Part shown: positions 35,134-46,823 of the stretch, piece after piece
Layout: every line of letters begins with the position of its first letter
How positions within the stretch are numbered: the first letter of the stretch is position 1
DNA from: Avena insularis
Taxonomy: Eukaryota > Streptophyta > Magnoliopsida > Poales > Poaceae
Length of the DNA: 64,000 nt
Direction: 5' to 3'
NCBI GenBank assembly: GCA_023614405.1
Contig: CM042687.1
Span: forward strand, 67,128,992 to 67,192,991
Notes under the pieces: generated by a model
The model's input: the letters and a program-made list of their open reading frames with translations, nothing else
Told to the model about the DNA's origin: nothing
The model's database searches: none
Made by a program: the position numbers and the translations under genes

Positions 35134-36952
35134 ATGGATCCACTCAGTAGAAACCTTGAAGATGAAGAAATAATGGAGAACATCATCCACGAGGACACCT
35201 CACAATATCTAAACTTGGAGGGACATGATGACAGCTCAAGTAGTCATGGTGAAGATGACGACTCCGGTGAACGCACATTAGTGATTACAAAGTCTGTCGA
35301 GGTATATGCATGGATTAATCCTCTACTGACTTCCACAGATTGATTTGTATATATGTACATGTATTAATTAACGCTTCTTTCTTCTTTTAGCCCTCTGGAT
35401 CGACCAGCCAGCAACAATCTTCTTCTACGAAAAAGAGTAAGTGAGGCGCGAGCCATCGGTTGAAAGATCGTGCAAAGTTCACAATCGAAGCAGTCCGTGT
35501 TGATGGCAGGCCGATGGAGCCCAAGAAGGCCGCATACAAATTTGTACGTCAGGCTGGAGTTCTTGTTAGGGACCAAATCCCAATCATAATTGAAAATTGG
35601 AATAAGCCAAAGAAGGGCGACGATACCTTTGTCGATGAAAGATCTAAAGAAACACTTTGGAATTCGCTGTTAGTAAATTTCACCCTTCCGCCAGAGGAGG
35701 ATGAAAACAAACCGGTTATAAAGGAAAATGTCAAGGAGTGGACTCTAAATAAGATGGCTGACGCTTTCCGCAACTGGAAGACAAAATTGAACAAATTTGT
35801 CAAAGCTCGCGAGACTCCAGATTTCGAAGACGCATATTATGCGAAGATAAGACCTCACTGGCCTGAATTTGTGGCATACAAGGAAGGTGCTATAGCTACA
35901 AAGAGGTCAGAAACCAATACGCTAAATGCCCAGAAGAAGGAATATCACCAGAAGACGGGGTCAGGTGGCTACATATCTCAGAGGCCTAAGTGGGAGGAAG
36001 CTGAGAAGGCCATGCGCGCTAGAGGGATCACACCCCAGACACATGGGTGGGACCTACGTGCAAGGACTTGGTTCTATGGAATAGGTGCAAGGTTGGACCC
36101 AGAAACAGGATTGTGTATCTTCCCAACCCTCCTTGCCAAACCCGTCACTAAACTCATCACGACATACGTGGAAACAGCCGCCAGGACCTTCCATCCCGAC
36201 AGAGAGAATGACCAGCTCACACGTGCCATCAGTAAAAAAGAACACCCTGGCACATGCACGAGGCATAGGGGGTATGACGTGGAAGGATGGGTTTGCCGAG
36301 TGGAGCGACTCTTACAGATGGCGCGGCAGAAAAGAAAAAAAGCGTACAGAGCGGATGACACAGATAGAACATGCACTTGTGGCACTGCAGGCGCAAGTGA
36401 ATGCACAACAGAGCCAGCAAGCTACCGGCCCATCTCAGCGGCACGAAGAGCCTGCATTGGAAGCTGCCGGTGGACCAGACTCTGCACGGAAAAGCAGCAT
36501 GGCTTCCACGGAGAACGTGCATCCCACGCTTGAAATGGCGGGTCCTCGATACCCCGTGGATGATATCATGGAGAGCGAACACGCTGAGCTGCATGTGAGA
36601 TTAATGGGCTTATCCATTAAGGTGGCTGTCAGCTATGCCTTACCTCCTGTAGCTGGTGGAACTTACCACTGCCGACCGATTCTAGATGGCTATGCTATTG
36701 TCGGGGTGGATGAGGTTGTGGAGGAATATGAGGAAGCACAACTTGACCATGCTACAGGTGAAGGGGAAACTCAACAAAAATTTGCAGTGAAAACAACCAC
36801 TCTTTGGAAGAAGGAACACATCGTGCTTCCAAATTAGAGGCCACTGGCACCCCCGCTGTCTCCGCAGCATCAGCAGTCTGAGCCGCCTCAGCCGTCTCCA
36901 AGTCATCAGAATACTCCCATGTCGTCTCCGGCTCTTCAGCCATCTCCTGCGC
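35134..36952 (+). pseudogene. second CACTA gene, N-terminal transposase-like part
   Basis: Exon 1 (35134-35301) encodes an acidic N-terminus (DSSSSHGEDDDSGE). An intron follows (35302-35390, GTATAT to CTTTTAG). Exon 2 carries the plant Ptta/En/Spm transposase-like domain (Transposase_24 type): blocks KFTIEAVRVDG, AYKFVRQAGV, WNSLLVNFTLPPEED, FRNWKTKLNKF, TGSGGYISQRPKWEEAE, LDPETGLCIFP and HPDRENDQLTRAI. A frameshift near 36255 moves to the frame with a Gln-rich helix (about 36370-36420) and a block YPVDDIMESEHAELH to LWKKEHIVLPN. Stops: TGA 35442 and TAG 36835. A Pro/Gln-rich tail starts after that and is cut at 36952 by the Gypsy insertion, resuming at 50882. The role is probably element DNA binding; that is inference from family. 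Confidence 0.85.
36948..36952 (+). repeat. Gypsy target site duplication TGCGC, left
   Basis: TGCGC directly before TGTAACATCCC, matching 50877-50881 exactly. Confidence 0.92.
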
Positions 36953-38219
36953 TGTAACATCCCAAAAATACTAAACTTGGATCATCAATTTCTAATCATC
37001 AAAATTAGGGTTAACAAAAACTTTGTTAAATAAAATCATGAATGCATGCATATGAGTATGTATTAAATTTGAAATTCCTTTGAACAACCTTGTTTGTATG
37101 TTTCCTTTCTTGTAAAATGTTTCTTAGGTGAAATAAACATCATCTAAACATTTCCCACACTTTTCATAAAGACAAGTAAATCAAAACAAATATATTAAGG
37201 GAATGGTCATTTTGACCAATTTAACTCCCATGCCTACTTTGGCTGTCTCAAACTTTCAGAACCTAATGGAAACTTTTCTGGATCTTTGCACCCCCTGAAT
37301 GTACTCATAACAAGGTATCAAGGCCCACTTTGTAATCATCCAGAAACTTTCAAATGCATAGTTTAAATGACAATTCAAATTTGAATCTTTATCATATGGG
37401 AAGATCCCACTTTTTCAAAAACCACTCAAACAAGCTCAACTTGCAAAACGCAAGCATCTGCAGACTCACCAGCACCAACCTAGCACACCCACCAAAAATC
37501 TTTTCAAAATTCAAAACTTGATTTCATGCGGCCATTTCATCAAACAGGTTGCAGACACAAATCATCAAAATCCTAAACACTATAGTGAGCAGTGATGGAA
37601 GCCTAACTTGTTCCCTCTCTAGCTCACAACCAGCTCAGTAGATCATCTAGCATGATTAACTAAACACTAGCACCACTATGAGCTTGGCATTACCATCAAT
37701 GGTGAACAGCGAAGCCAACCTTGTCACCCCCATGTCGACAGCAAGCTAGGAAGTGAAGCAAGCCTAGCCAGCATGTCTGGGAGGCAGCCCACCGTCCACC
37801 GCCACTCCCTATCCCAGCCGCGAGCGTTGCCAAGCCCTGGACCACACGCACGAACCATGCCAACCTTGCCAGCGACCATGCCGAGCATGCGCCAGAGTGC
37901 CACCCTCGACCAGCACCCACGGACCGCGCATTGCCCTCGCCGCGTGCATACACAATCCCCACCGACCCAGGAGATCGCCAGACATCCTTGTTCGCCGCCC
38001 CGTGGCGCACAACCACCGCTCGCCTTCGAAGACGCCGCCTCTGCCGCGCAGAGCGTCGCATGTTCCAGACCAAGCCACACCGCCCCACGCCTCAAAACCA
38101 TGTCATTGAGAATCGCCAGGGAACACCGCACCATCCCCTACCGTCGCCCATGCCAGTAGCCGCCTGTAACATCGCCCCCGACGAGCTCACCATGCGTCCC
38201 GTCGGTCCCCTCGCTCGAC

Positions 38220-38227
38220 TATAAATA
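38220..38227 (+). promoter_or_regulatory. TATA box in 5' LTR
   Basis: TATAAATA followed by GAGGCCACC, the classic plant TATA consensus, preserved at 48084 in the other LTR. Transcription would start near 38250, making the leader long (about 2.7 kb of LTR plus about 230 bases). Confidence 0.75.
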
Positions 38228-39360
38228 GAGGCCACCCCCAGTCGATTTCTTCACACCACCTCACTCCCCTCTTCTCACTGATCGTGCCACACCGTTCTCG
38301 GAGCAAGGCGAGCACCACCTCGCCGGAATTTCACCGGAGCCCGCCGCCTCTGGAGGAGAAGGGCGCCATCGATTTCGTCCACCCCAGGAGCTGCCGCAAC
38401 CACCCCTGAGTTCGCCGTCCTCGACTTCATCGTTCGCCCGCCTCGCCGACCCTCGCCAGCACCCCGGTGAGCCCCCAGCACCCCTCACTGGCCGCGCTAG
38501 GTTTCTTTCTCGCCGGTGTTGTCTCGCGTCGACGATGACTCCCAGCCGTTGGATTAGAATCAGATCGAATGACCCACGTTGCCCCGTACCGCTTCGCCTC
38601 TCCCTATCTCACTGACGAGTGGGGACACCCACTTAAGCAGCACCAAGCGCTTACCGGCCCGTTAACTTTTCCCGCGCAGCCCAGTGATTTGAATTAAACT
38701 TTTTCCATTTCATTTCAAACACACTTCTATACCCAACTTCAAAAATCAACCCATATCGATTCAGTGCACCAAATTGAATGAAACCAATTTTGTTAGAAAG
38801 GTATGTGAATGCTGAATCCAAGCCCGTTGGATTCAAGTCATTTGGATCTATAGATCACCCATGGTAAAAATAACAAGGCAGGAGCTTTTCTGCATTCAAA
38901 CATTTTTCAAACCATAATAGCTTTTGAGTTGATTCCAACTCTCAAAAATCACATTTAACCATACCTTTCAGAATATATAAAAATATATAGGTTTACTTGC
39001 AGAAATAATGTTCAAGTAATAAAAGAATGCTACATAAGCATTTCTAGACACTTTAATTAATTAAAATAAAAGGGTAAAACCTTATTAAATTGTGACACCA
39101 CTTTAAATCACATTCCCATGGACTACAATATGTGGTGATGACATGTGTCAACATGATCCCATGTTTGGTTTGGAGAATATTAAATCTTAAGTAGTTTTTC
39201 AAGGAGTAGAAATTACTTTTCTAAAAATAAAAGGAATTAAACCAAGCCTTAATCTTGTAATATTAGAGATGATGTTAGATCATCTATAGGACCCTTTTGT
39301 GTGATGATTGCAAGTAGTTAAGTATTGTTTGGTGATTGTGCACCTCGTATTTATTCATAG

Positions 39361-39565
39361 ACGATAGTACCGACCAAGGATACGAGGAGGAAGGAGGATT
39401 CTACGAAGAAGAAGCCGAGGAGAACTTCAACCACTACTCTGCACAAGGCAAGCTGATGTTATACCTATGCAAGCTTATACTGATATTGATGCAAGTTCAC
39501 TCTTGCAGAATACCCAACTGATGCAACAAACCCCTACCGGTTACTATGACAACTATATGCCCTAA
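39361..39565 (+). other. acidic short frame inside the 5' LTR
   Basis: Follows an acceptor-like AG at 39359-39360. It encodes a Glu/Tyr-rich stretch (DQGYEEEGGFYEEEAEENF). After one base shift near 39449 a second open segment reads DVIPMQAYTDIDASSLLQN and closes at TAA 39563. The 3' LTR copy (49262-49466) has the same shift. This may be a leader exon or a decayed micro-ORF; no function known. Confidence 0.4.
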
Positions 39566-40987
39566 GCATATATGATCATATCCACTTGATAAACCAATCC
39601 TAGTTTTACTTGTAAGCTTGATTACTTTATTTCTTTATCAAAGCTAGTACTTAGAGCTTACTTAAGTGAATGGTAGATACTAGAAAGATATGTGAAGGTT
39701 GCATAAAGAGCATAAAATTTGGCCTAAACTAGATAATCTTGATGTCATCCCAAGGCATGAGATTGAGCTTAGTTGAAACTCCACTAGCCTACTACTCTCA
39801 TTAGTGTTTACCCCCACCTGTAGATGCTAGTGCTAAGCATAAAACTGGATCAACTTTAGATGGGAATACTTGGTGGAAAAATGGTTATGAAAACCTTGGA
39901 ATGATGGATCATTCTATTGAAATGTTTTGGACATGTGTTTCCGAACACCTGATGATTTTGGTGATGAAAATGTTGAGGCGTGATCCTTAGCCCTTTATAA
40001 AACTGATGGCTGTCTGGATGCGATACCATTCCAATTTTATCGTATAACCACAATACCCGAAGATTGGTTAGGGCTTGACTGGAAACTTATATACCTTAGT
40101 ATCAGTTCCCTCATGACCAAGGTCTGAGCTGAGGCTACCTTGTGAAGATTGTCCACCTGTGCAGTACCCAAGATGACAGTTGGTCATGGTTGGGAGGCCA
40201 AACTCACAAGAGAGGTGCTTATACTAGGGCATGTAATTGAAAGGTTAGGATTGATTATCCGCATACTGAGTATAGTGAATTCAGGATTTATTCCTGACGG
40301 ATGTATCAAATGTTGTGGTGAAAGTGTACAGTCTCTACAGAGTGTCAAACTATTCGAATAGCCGCGTCCGCGGTTATGGACAGTTCGAGTGGCCATACTG
40401 TTCCCCCGTCAGACTTTTCAAAATGACTTTTGAAATGAATTGAGACTTTGACTTGACCACAACAGGGTTGTGATCTGAAATACAATATCCCACTTAGGAT
40501 TTATAAAATTGTGATTAGCTTTGGAACTTCGTAGAGATAAATCTGGCTTTTGCAAAACAACCCTAGAGCCTAGTGTCCTATTATCCAAAAACCCCTTTAC
40601 CTGTTAGTATTAGTTTGCGAGTACTTAAAGAGTACTCATGGATTTGTCCCTGGCTATTCCCATGGCTAGACTATGAAGAGGAGTAACTGGAGGATGGACC
40701 CCAGGAAGGTTACGACAACTAGGATCATCTCCCATCGTCAGCATTGCCTGTGACCCCGAAGATGGAGCTTCACCTACGCTACCGTTATTATTACGTATTC
40801 CGCTGCTTGATGTTGTATTAAGAACTGGATCATGATATCCCTATTTGTGTAAGAACTTATGTATCGTTTGTAATGGATGATGTACTATGGTATCCAATTC
40901 TGTTATGTCTCGCAAAAATGGTAATCCTAGGATTGCGATGTATGGCATAACAGGCATCTAGGATTGAAAAATCCGGGTGTTGACAAG

Positions 40988-41001
40988 TTGGTATCAGAGC
41001 C
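40988..41001 (+). other. primer binding site, initiator-Met tRNA
   Basis: TTGGTATCAGAGCC, two bases after the LTR end. TGGTATCAGAGC is the complement of the 3' end of plant initiator methionine tRNA, the usual primer for chromoviruses. Confidence 0.9.
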
Positions 41002-41217
41002 ATCCTGACCATAGGAGACCCTAGTTAGAATGGACGTTTAAACCAAAAACTTATTTTCCAAAACCAAAGAAATACAAATATTTACAAAAAACTATTCTCA
41101 TTCTTATCCCTTTGATTCTTTCCTAAAAATTCAGGTTCCTCAAAAACTCTTGCAAAATACATAAAATTTTGGCACACTTAATCACTCTACTAACTTACTC
41201 ATCCTATATTCTTATAG

Positions 41218-42006
41218 ATGGACGTGAAGTACAGCAAGTTTTACTGGTTGGGGAATGGAGGAGACCTGATCTTTGAGAGGGATTTGGACCAGCTTTCGGA
41301 ACTTCTGGAGCGTCCACACCCCGAGTTCTTCGGAGCTCAGCTCAATGATCAAGGAGGAGAAGATCTGCAGTGGCTAATTGTTGCAAGTCTCCGAGGAAAG
41401 ATTAAACCTCCCACTGCGGAAGGAATTCAGTTTACCTTGAGAGAAAACAACTGGCTCAATGGACTTGCCAGAGCCATGCAAGAAGCTCTTTCCCGTCTGT
41501 GTGGGCAGAGCATCAATCAGATCAAGGGTACTCCCTTTGAGTTTTTCCCAAGGCGTGATGCAAATGGACAACCACTAGAAGCCCCATACCACCCCGAGCT
41601 GAAGACCTAATTGGACCACCTTAGCTTCATGATGTACGATCGTCAGCAGGAGTTAGACAACTGCCGTGACTACTGCAACCACAAGTCTGCCATCATCAAG
41701 ACAAAAGACCAGACCATCGCCATGCTAGCAAAGGATCGCAAGTCTCGCCGCCGTCAGCTCGACAAGAAGGAGCGCATCATTGCCCGTCTTCGCCACCGCA
41801 TCTCATCTCTGGAAGAGACCATCCACGAGAGAGACATGCAGTTGGAGGAAAGGGAGAATGCCGGAGAGGATCTTCGTGGAGACCCCTACTCCTATCTCAG
41901 CGATGACGACGATTTTCTGGTGGATCAGGCTATGGATTTCTTCACCGATGAGGACGATTTCGCCTTCATCAATGATGATGACGAAGCCACAGATTCCAAG
42001 GAATAG
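41218..42006 (+). pseudogene. ORF0, extra gene upstream of gag
   Basis: A single frame of 262 codons with one stop, TAA at 41608-41610. The first half (130 residues) is globular-looking, with WLGNGGDLIFERDLDQLSE and FTLRENNWLNGLARAM. The second half is a basic then acidic coiled coil (KDRKSRRRQLDKKERIIARL; later runs of Asp/Glu, YLSDDDDF). The ATG follows a pyrimidine-rich tract ending TTCTTATAG, which looks like a splice acceptor. Extra ORFs before gag have been described in some rice Gypsy families (RIRE3/RIRE8, from memory); I cannot say whether this one is related. Removing the stop by a single C-to-T reversal (CAA) would give one protein. Function unknown. Confidence 0.75.
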
Positions 42007-42241
42007 TAGCACTTGAGCACCAACGTAGTGAGTAGTATTCGGTCCCACTGTATTGTAGCTCTCAGAATGGTTCTTAAAACCATCTGTTTTTATTTGTTGT
42101 GGTGTGTGTTGTATTGGGTGCTATGAATGAACGAATGCAAAATCAAGTTGCTAGAAAATCTGAGTCAAACTTTAAAAACTTTTCAAAAACCCAAAACTTT
42201 AGAAATTCCCCTCTTTTCTCATGATCTACCTCAATCTTCAG

Positions 42242-43329
42242 ATGCCACGTGGAGGAAGTGGTTCATCCCCGGGCCCGATGTTGCAGATTCTGCAAATGTT
42301 GACTTCTGACCGTGAAGCTGAAAGAGTGGAACGTCAAGCCAACCTGGCCACCCTTCAGCAGATAGCCCAGCTAGCCCATAACAACCAAGGCCATGGAAAT
42401 CGGGACCACCATGGATCTAAGCTCAAGAATTTCCAGAATACCAACCCACCTGTTTTCACCAAGTCAGAGGAACCCCTAGACGCCGATGATTGGCTGCAAA
42501 CCATGGAAAATAACTTAGAAGTAGCAGGAGTGGAAGCCAACGAGAAAGTCCTGTTCGCCACCCACTATCTAGCCGGAGATGCCCGAGCATGGTGGAACAG
42601 TGTTCGCGCAAGACCGGAGGCCAGATGATGACTTGGGAGGAATTCAAGGTCAAGTTTAGCCGAACCCATGTGCCGCCGGGTTTGATCAAGAGAATGAGAG
42701 ACGAGTTCAGAGAGCTGAAGCAAGGAAGGATGACTCTAGTGGAATACCGTGACAAATTTTTTTCATTAGCTAGGTATGCCCCAGATGAAATAGACACTGA
42801 AGCCAAGAAGAAAGAAAGATTCATGAATGGTCTGCAGGATGAGATGCAGACGGTGTTAGTCAATATTCCCTTTGCGGATATTGAAGCCCTTGTCGACTCT
42901 ACTATCCAGATGGAAGGAAAGATCAACCAAGCGAATGAGAACTGCAAGCGTCGTATGATGCATCAGCCCGGAACCCATCAGACCCCAAAGTATCGCCCTA
43001 ACCCATCTCTAGAATTTGCCCCAAGGACCAATAGACCACCGATGACCCGTCCCACCTATCCCAACCGTGGAAACCCTAGACCCGGAGGAAATCACAACAA
43101 CCCCGGCAACTCTAGTAATTTCAATCGTGCCCCACCCAAGTTCAACAACAACAATGCTACCGCCAACACCAACACTGCCCCGAGGACTGGAAGCAATACT
43201 GTGCCTGTCGCAGCCAAGGACAAGTCGCAAGTGACCTGTTATGACTGCGGAAATAAAGGCCACTATTCCAACGAGTGCCCCAACAAGAAGAATGCTACAG
43301 CCCCCAATGCCAATGTCCCAGCTCAGTAG
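42242..43329 (+). pseudogene. gag: Gag of the Tekay-like element, one frameshift
   Basis: Starts at ATGCC 42242, directly after CAATCTTCAG; an upstream ATG at 42221 is in frame but less likely. It carries the Gag domain (PPVFTKSEEPLDADDWLQ, ATHYLAGDARAWW), a shift near 42605, then WEEFKVKFSRTHVP, FRELKQGRMTLVEYRDKF, a low-complexity Asn/Pro/Thr-rich linker, and the nucleocapsid zinc knuckle CYDCGNKGHYSNEC (43237-43278, CCHC pattern complete). It ends at TAG 43327-43329. Because the shift lies before the capsid C-terminus, this copy cannot make a full Gag without recoding. The frame after the shift is the same as pol. Confidence 0.9.
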
Positions 43330-43401
43330 CAGCGTCATGTTCAGCCAGGAAGAAGGTTTGCCCCAGGGAATTCACTCAACCGCAATGGCCGTCTTTTTCT
43401 C
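43330..43401 (+). other. gag-pol junction, open apart from one TAG
   Basis: Gag and pol are in the same frame, separated only by the TAG at 43327 in the context CAG TAG CAG. The 24 codons from the stop to the first pol ATG are open ([13 protein letters not shown]). Confidence 0.8.
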
Positions 43402-46400
43402 ATGCATCCTGAAGAAGCTCAGGAAGCGCCAGACATCGTGCTGGGTATGTTTTCTGTTAATTCAGTACTTGCAAGAGTGTTGTTTGATTCTGGTGCATCG
43501 CATTCATTTGTCACCGAAGAATTTGCATGCACTAGTAAAATTCAACCAACCAAACTAAAGCATGTCATGATTGTTCAAATTCCCGGATCAACCACCAAGG
43601 CTAGGCAAATTTGCAAAGCCGTCCCTATCCGAATCCATGGCATAGATTTTTATGCAAATCTGATAGTACTCAGAACTAAAGGTTTGGAAGTAGTACTAGG
43701 AATGGATTGGATGTCCAAACATAAAGGATTAATTGACTATGCCAAGAAAGCCATAACTATGACCAGTACCGCTGGAATATCAGTCGAGCATATATATGAA
43801 ACCTTACCTTGCCAATTCAAATGTAACAAGAGTATAGCCCAACCTACCATTGACCAAGTCCAGATAGTCTGTGAATACCCCGATGTATTTCCAGATGTTT
43901 TGCCCGGTATGCCCCTAGATCAGGATATCGAGTTCATCATCGAACTAATTCCCGGAACCGGACCCATAGCCCAGAGACCCTATAGTATGAACCCGTTAGA
44001 GCTAGCAGAACTGAAGAAGCAACTGGATGCCATGCTGGAAATCGGATTAATTCAACCAAGTGCGTCACCATGGAGATCACCTGTCTTATTTGTGGACAAG
44101 AAGGATGGAGGTAACCGTTTATGTATGGATTATCGGAAGTTGAATGATGTCACCATCAAGAACAAGTACCCCTTGCCCAAGATAGAAGATTTGTTTGATC
44201 AGTTGACCGGTGCCAAAGTGTTTTCTAAGATTGATCTTAGAACTGGCTATCATCAACTCAAAATTCGTGCAGAGGATATCCCAAAGACTGCCTTTACCAC
44301 CAGATATGGATTGTATAAGTATACGGTCATGTCTTTCGGATTAACCAATGCCCCCGCTTATTTCATGAACCTCATGAATAAGATTTTTATGGACTTCCTG
44401 GATAAGTTTGTCATTGTGTTCATCGATGACATTCTGATTTATTCCAAATCAGAAGAAGAACATGAGCTACACCTAAGGACTATTCTTGGAACCCTTAGAG
44501 AGCATCAGTTGTATGCAAAATTTAGCAAATGTGAATTCTGGTTACAGGAGGTAGGATTCCTCGGTCACATTGTATCAGCAGGAGGAATTGCCGTTGACCC
44601 AGCCAAAGTGAAAGATGTAGAAGATTGGCAAGCCCCAACCACTCCAACCCAAGTTCGTGCATTTCTCGGATTGGCGGGATATTACCGCAAATTCGTAGAA
44701 GGATTCTCTAGTATCGCCAGACCCATGACTCAATTACTGAAGAAGGACAAGAAGTTTGAATGGACCGACAAATGTGAAGCGAGTTTTCAAGAACTCAAAA
44801 GGAGATTGATTTCAGCCCCAATCTTGATCATGCCAGATATCACGAAGCCCTTCGATGTGTATTGTGACGCATCCAAGATCGGTGTCGGATATGTGCTAAT
44901 GCAAGAAGGCAAATTTATATCTTATATATCTCGACAACTGAAGCAACATGAGCAAAACTACCCAACCCATGACCTCGAACTCGCAGCCATAGTTCTAGCC
45001 CTGAAAACATGGAGACATTACCTAATGGGAAACCGTTGTGAGATTTATTCGGATCACAAGAGCCTAAAGTATATATTCACTCAGAAGGAGCTGAATATGA
45101 GGCAGAGAAGATGGATTGAGCTAATCAAGGATTACGACCTGTACATTCACTATCACCCAGGTAAAGCCAACGTAGTAGCCGATGCCCTTAGCAGATTCTC
45201 GTGCCGCTCGAACTCCATGATCTTGAAGGAGCAACCAATCTTGCACAAAGAGATGGAAGCTTTTCGAATGGAATTAGTGAGTGAAGGATTTTTGGCTAGC
45301 ATAGAACTCCAGCCCACTTTGATCAGTCAGATTAAAGAGGCGCAGAAGGTAAATTACAGTATCGACGGAATCAAGCGTCGTATCGGTACAGGCAAAGTAC
45401 CTGGATTCACCAAAGACGAAGAAGGAATTCTGTGGTACAAAGGACGCCTTTGTGTACCAGCAGATTCTGAGTTGAAAGAAGTGATTCTGAAGGAGGCTCA
45501 TGATGCTCTTTATTCTATCCATCCCGGAGGAACTAAGATGTATCAAGATTTAAAAGAGCAATTTTGGTGGCCTAAGATGAAGAGAGAAATCGGAAGCTAT
45601 ATCGCCAAGTGTGATATTTGTCAGCGAGTCAAGGCCGGACATCAAAGACCCGCTGGATTGTTGCAACCATTGCAGATTCCGGAATGGAAATGGGATTCTG
45701 TAGGAATGGACTTTATCACTGGACTACCTACTTCTAGTAGGGGAAATGACTCTATTTGGCTCATAGTGGACAGATTGTCCAAAGTCGCCTATTTCTTACC
45801 CGTCAAGACCACATATCAGAGTTCGAAGCTAGCGGAGTTGTACATCGCTAGAATCGTTAGTTTGCATGGAGTCCCCAAGAACATAGTATCGGATCGAGGA
45901 ACTCAGTTTACCTCGAGATTCTGGAAGAAAGTCCAAGAAGGTTTAGGAACCCGTCTAGATTTCAGCACCGCATATCACCCTCAGACAGATGGACAAACGG
46001 AGCGAGTAAATCAAATACTCGAAGATATGCTGAGAGCATGCGTGTTAGAATATGGATCCAAGTGGGAAGACTGTCCGCCGTTTGCAGAATTTTCATACAA
46101 CAATAGTTATCAAGCCAGTTTGCAAATGGCCCCATTTGAATTTATGTACGGAAGGAAGTGTCGCACCCCTTTGAACTGGTTGGAAGTAGGAGAGAGTCAG
46201 ATTTTTGGACCCGACATCCTACGAGAAGCAGAAGAGAAGGTTCACAGGATTCGTGAGCACCTAAAGACCACCCAATCCAGACAGAAGAGTTACGTTGACA
46301 AGAGACGTAGAGACCTCGCCTTCAACATAGGAGATTTTGTTTATGTGAAAGTGTCGCCATTGAAGGGAATGCAGCGTTTCCAACTCAAAGGAAAGTTAGC

Positions 46401-46764
46401 CCCCAGATATATCGGACCTTTCAAGATTCTGAACCATCAAGGAGAAGTGTCGTATCAATTGGAACTACCTAAAGATATGTCAGCCATGCACAATGTGGTC
46501 CATATCTCGTTACTTCGCAAGTGTCTCGAAGTCCCCGAGAAGACCGAAGTGTTCAAGAATATCGACCATCGGACCATAGAGATCAATGATGACCTAACCT
46601 ATCCCAAAGTACCCATCCGTATTTTGGAAGAAGCTTTTCGAACTACCCGAACCCGAAGCATCAAGTTTCTCAAGATTCAGTGGAGCAACCACACAGAAGA
46701 GGAAGCTACCTGGGAGCGCGAAGATCACATCAGGACGGAGTTTCCCGATCTCTTCAAATCCTAG
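43402..46764 (+). CDS. pol: Pol polyprotein: protease, RT, RNase H, integrase, chromodomain
   Basis: Intact 1120-codon frame from the first ATG; the true N-terminus is probably fused to gag. Protease: DSGAS at residues 29-33. RT: about 205-400 with catalytic Asp278 ([10 protein letters not shown]) and FIDD at 340-343. RNase H: about 480-610, Asp489 (FDVYCDAS). Integrase: zinc finger H700, H707, C737, C740; catalytic D770, D831, E867 with the 35-residue gap of a DD35E enzyme; GPF/GRK-type module near 1010-1045 (YIGPFKIL). Chromodomain: about 1073-1118 ([23 protein letters not shown]). All expected catalytic residues are present. This enzyme copies the element RNA into DNA and inserts it; the chromodomain likely steers integration to heterochromatin (family knowledge). 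Confidence 0.96.
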   Translation: MHPEEAQEAPDIVLGMFSVNSVLARVLFDSGASHSFVTEEFACTSKIQPTKLKHVMIVQIPGSTTKARQICKAVPIRIHGIDFYANLIVLRTKGLEVVLGMDWMSKHKGLIDYAKKAITMTSTAGISVEHIYETLPCQFKCNKSIAQPTIDQVQIVCEYPDVFPDVLPGMPLDQDIEFIIELIPGTGPIAQRPYSMNPLELAELKKQLDAMLEIGLIQPSASPWRSPVLFVDKKDGGNRLCMDYRKLNDVTIKNKYPLPKIEDLFDQLTGAKVFSKIDLRTGYHQLKIRAEDIPKTAFTTRYGLYKYTVMSFGLTNAPAYFMNLMNKIFMDFLDKFVIVFIDDILIYSKSEEEHELHLRTILGTLREHQLYAKFSKCEFWLQEVGFLGHIVSAGGIAVDPAKVKDVEDWQAPTTPTQVRAFLGLAGYYRKFVEGFSSIARPMTQLLKKDKKFEWTDKCEASFQELKRRLISAPILIMPDITKPFDVYCDASKIGVGYVLMQEGKFISYISRQLKQHEQNYPTHDLELAAIVLALKTWRHYLMGNRCEIYSDHKSLKYIFTQKELNMRQRRWIELIKDYDLYIHYHPGKANVVADALSRFSCRSNSMILKEQPILHKEMEAFRMELVSEGFLASIELQPTLISQIKEAQKVNYSIDGIKRRIGTGKVPGFTKDEEGILWYKGRLCVPADSELKEVILKEAHDALYSIHPGGTKMYQDLKEQFWWPKMKREIGSYIAKCDICQRVKAGHQRPAGLLQPLQIPEWKWDSVGMDFITGLPTSSRGNDSIWLIVDRLSKVAYFLPVKTTYQSSKLAELYIARIVSLHGVPKNIVSDRGTQFTSRFWKKVQEGLGTRLDFSTAYHPQTDGQTERVNQILEDMLRACVLEYGSKWEDCPPFAEFSYNNSYQASLQMAPFEFMYGRKCRTPLNWLEVGESQIFGPDILREAEEKVHRIREHLKTTQSRQKSYVDKRRRDLAFNIGDFVYVKVSPLKGMQRFQLKGKLAPRYIGPFKILNHQGEVSYQLELPKDMSAMHNVVHISLLRKCLEVPEKTEVFKNIDHRTIEINDDLTYPKVPIRILEEAFRTTRTRSIKFLKIQWSNHTEEEATWEREDHIRTEFPDLFKS

Positions 46765-46810
46765 GTAATCTTTTCGTCCTTTTTCAAATCTCAGGACGAG
46801 ATTTTGTTTA

Positions 46811-46823
46811 AGGGGGGAAGGTT
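46811..46823 (+). other. polypurine tract
   Basis: AGGGGGGAAGGTT directly before the 3' LTR start TGTAACATCC, after CTCAGGACGAGATTT. This is the plus-strand primer site. Confidence 0.85.

Larger units (their letters stand above)
36953..40985 (+). mobile_element. 5' LTR of the Tekay-like element
   Basis: From TGTAACATCCC to CCGGGTGTTGACA. Plan: AT-rich U3; GC-rich, CT-rich zone (37700-38650) with TATAAATA at 38220; splice-donor-like CCCGGTGAGC at 38465; AT-rich stretch; acceptor-like TTATTCATAG at 39351-39360; short acidic frames 39361-39565 and 40648-40722; and the end. Frames of 60-136 codons in the GC-rich zone overlap on both strands and have no domain. Confidence 0.95.

Noticed and set aside
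37696..38488. ORFs of 60-136 codons, repeated at 47538-48433
   Set aside because: They are the two copies of the LTR promoter and leader region, with frames on both strands, and differ by frameshifts between the LTRs.
41803..42048. Minus-strand ORF opposite ORF0
   Set aside because: Shadow of the acidic ORF0 coding strand.
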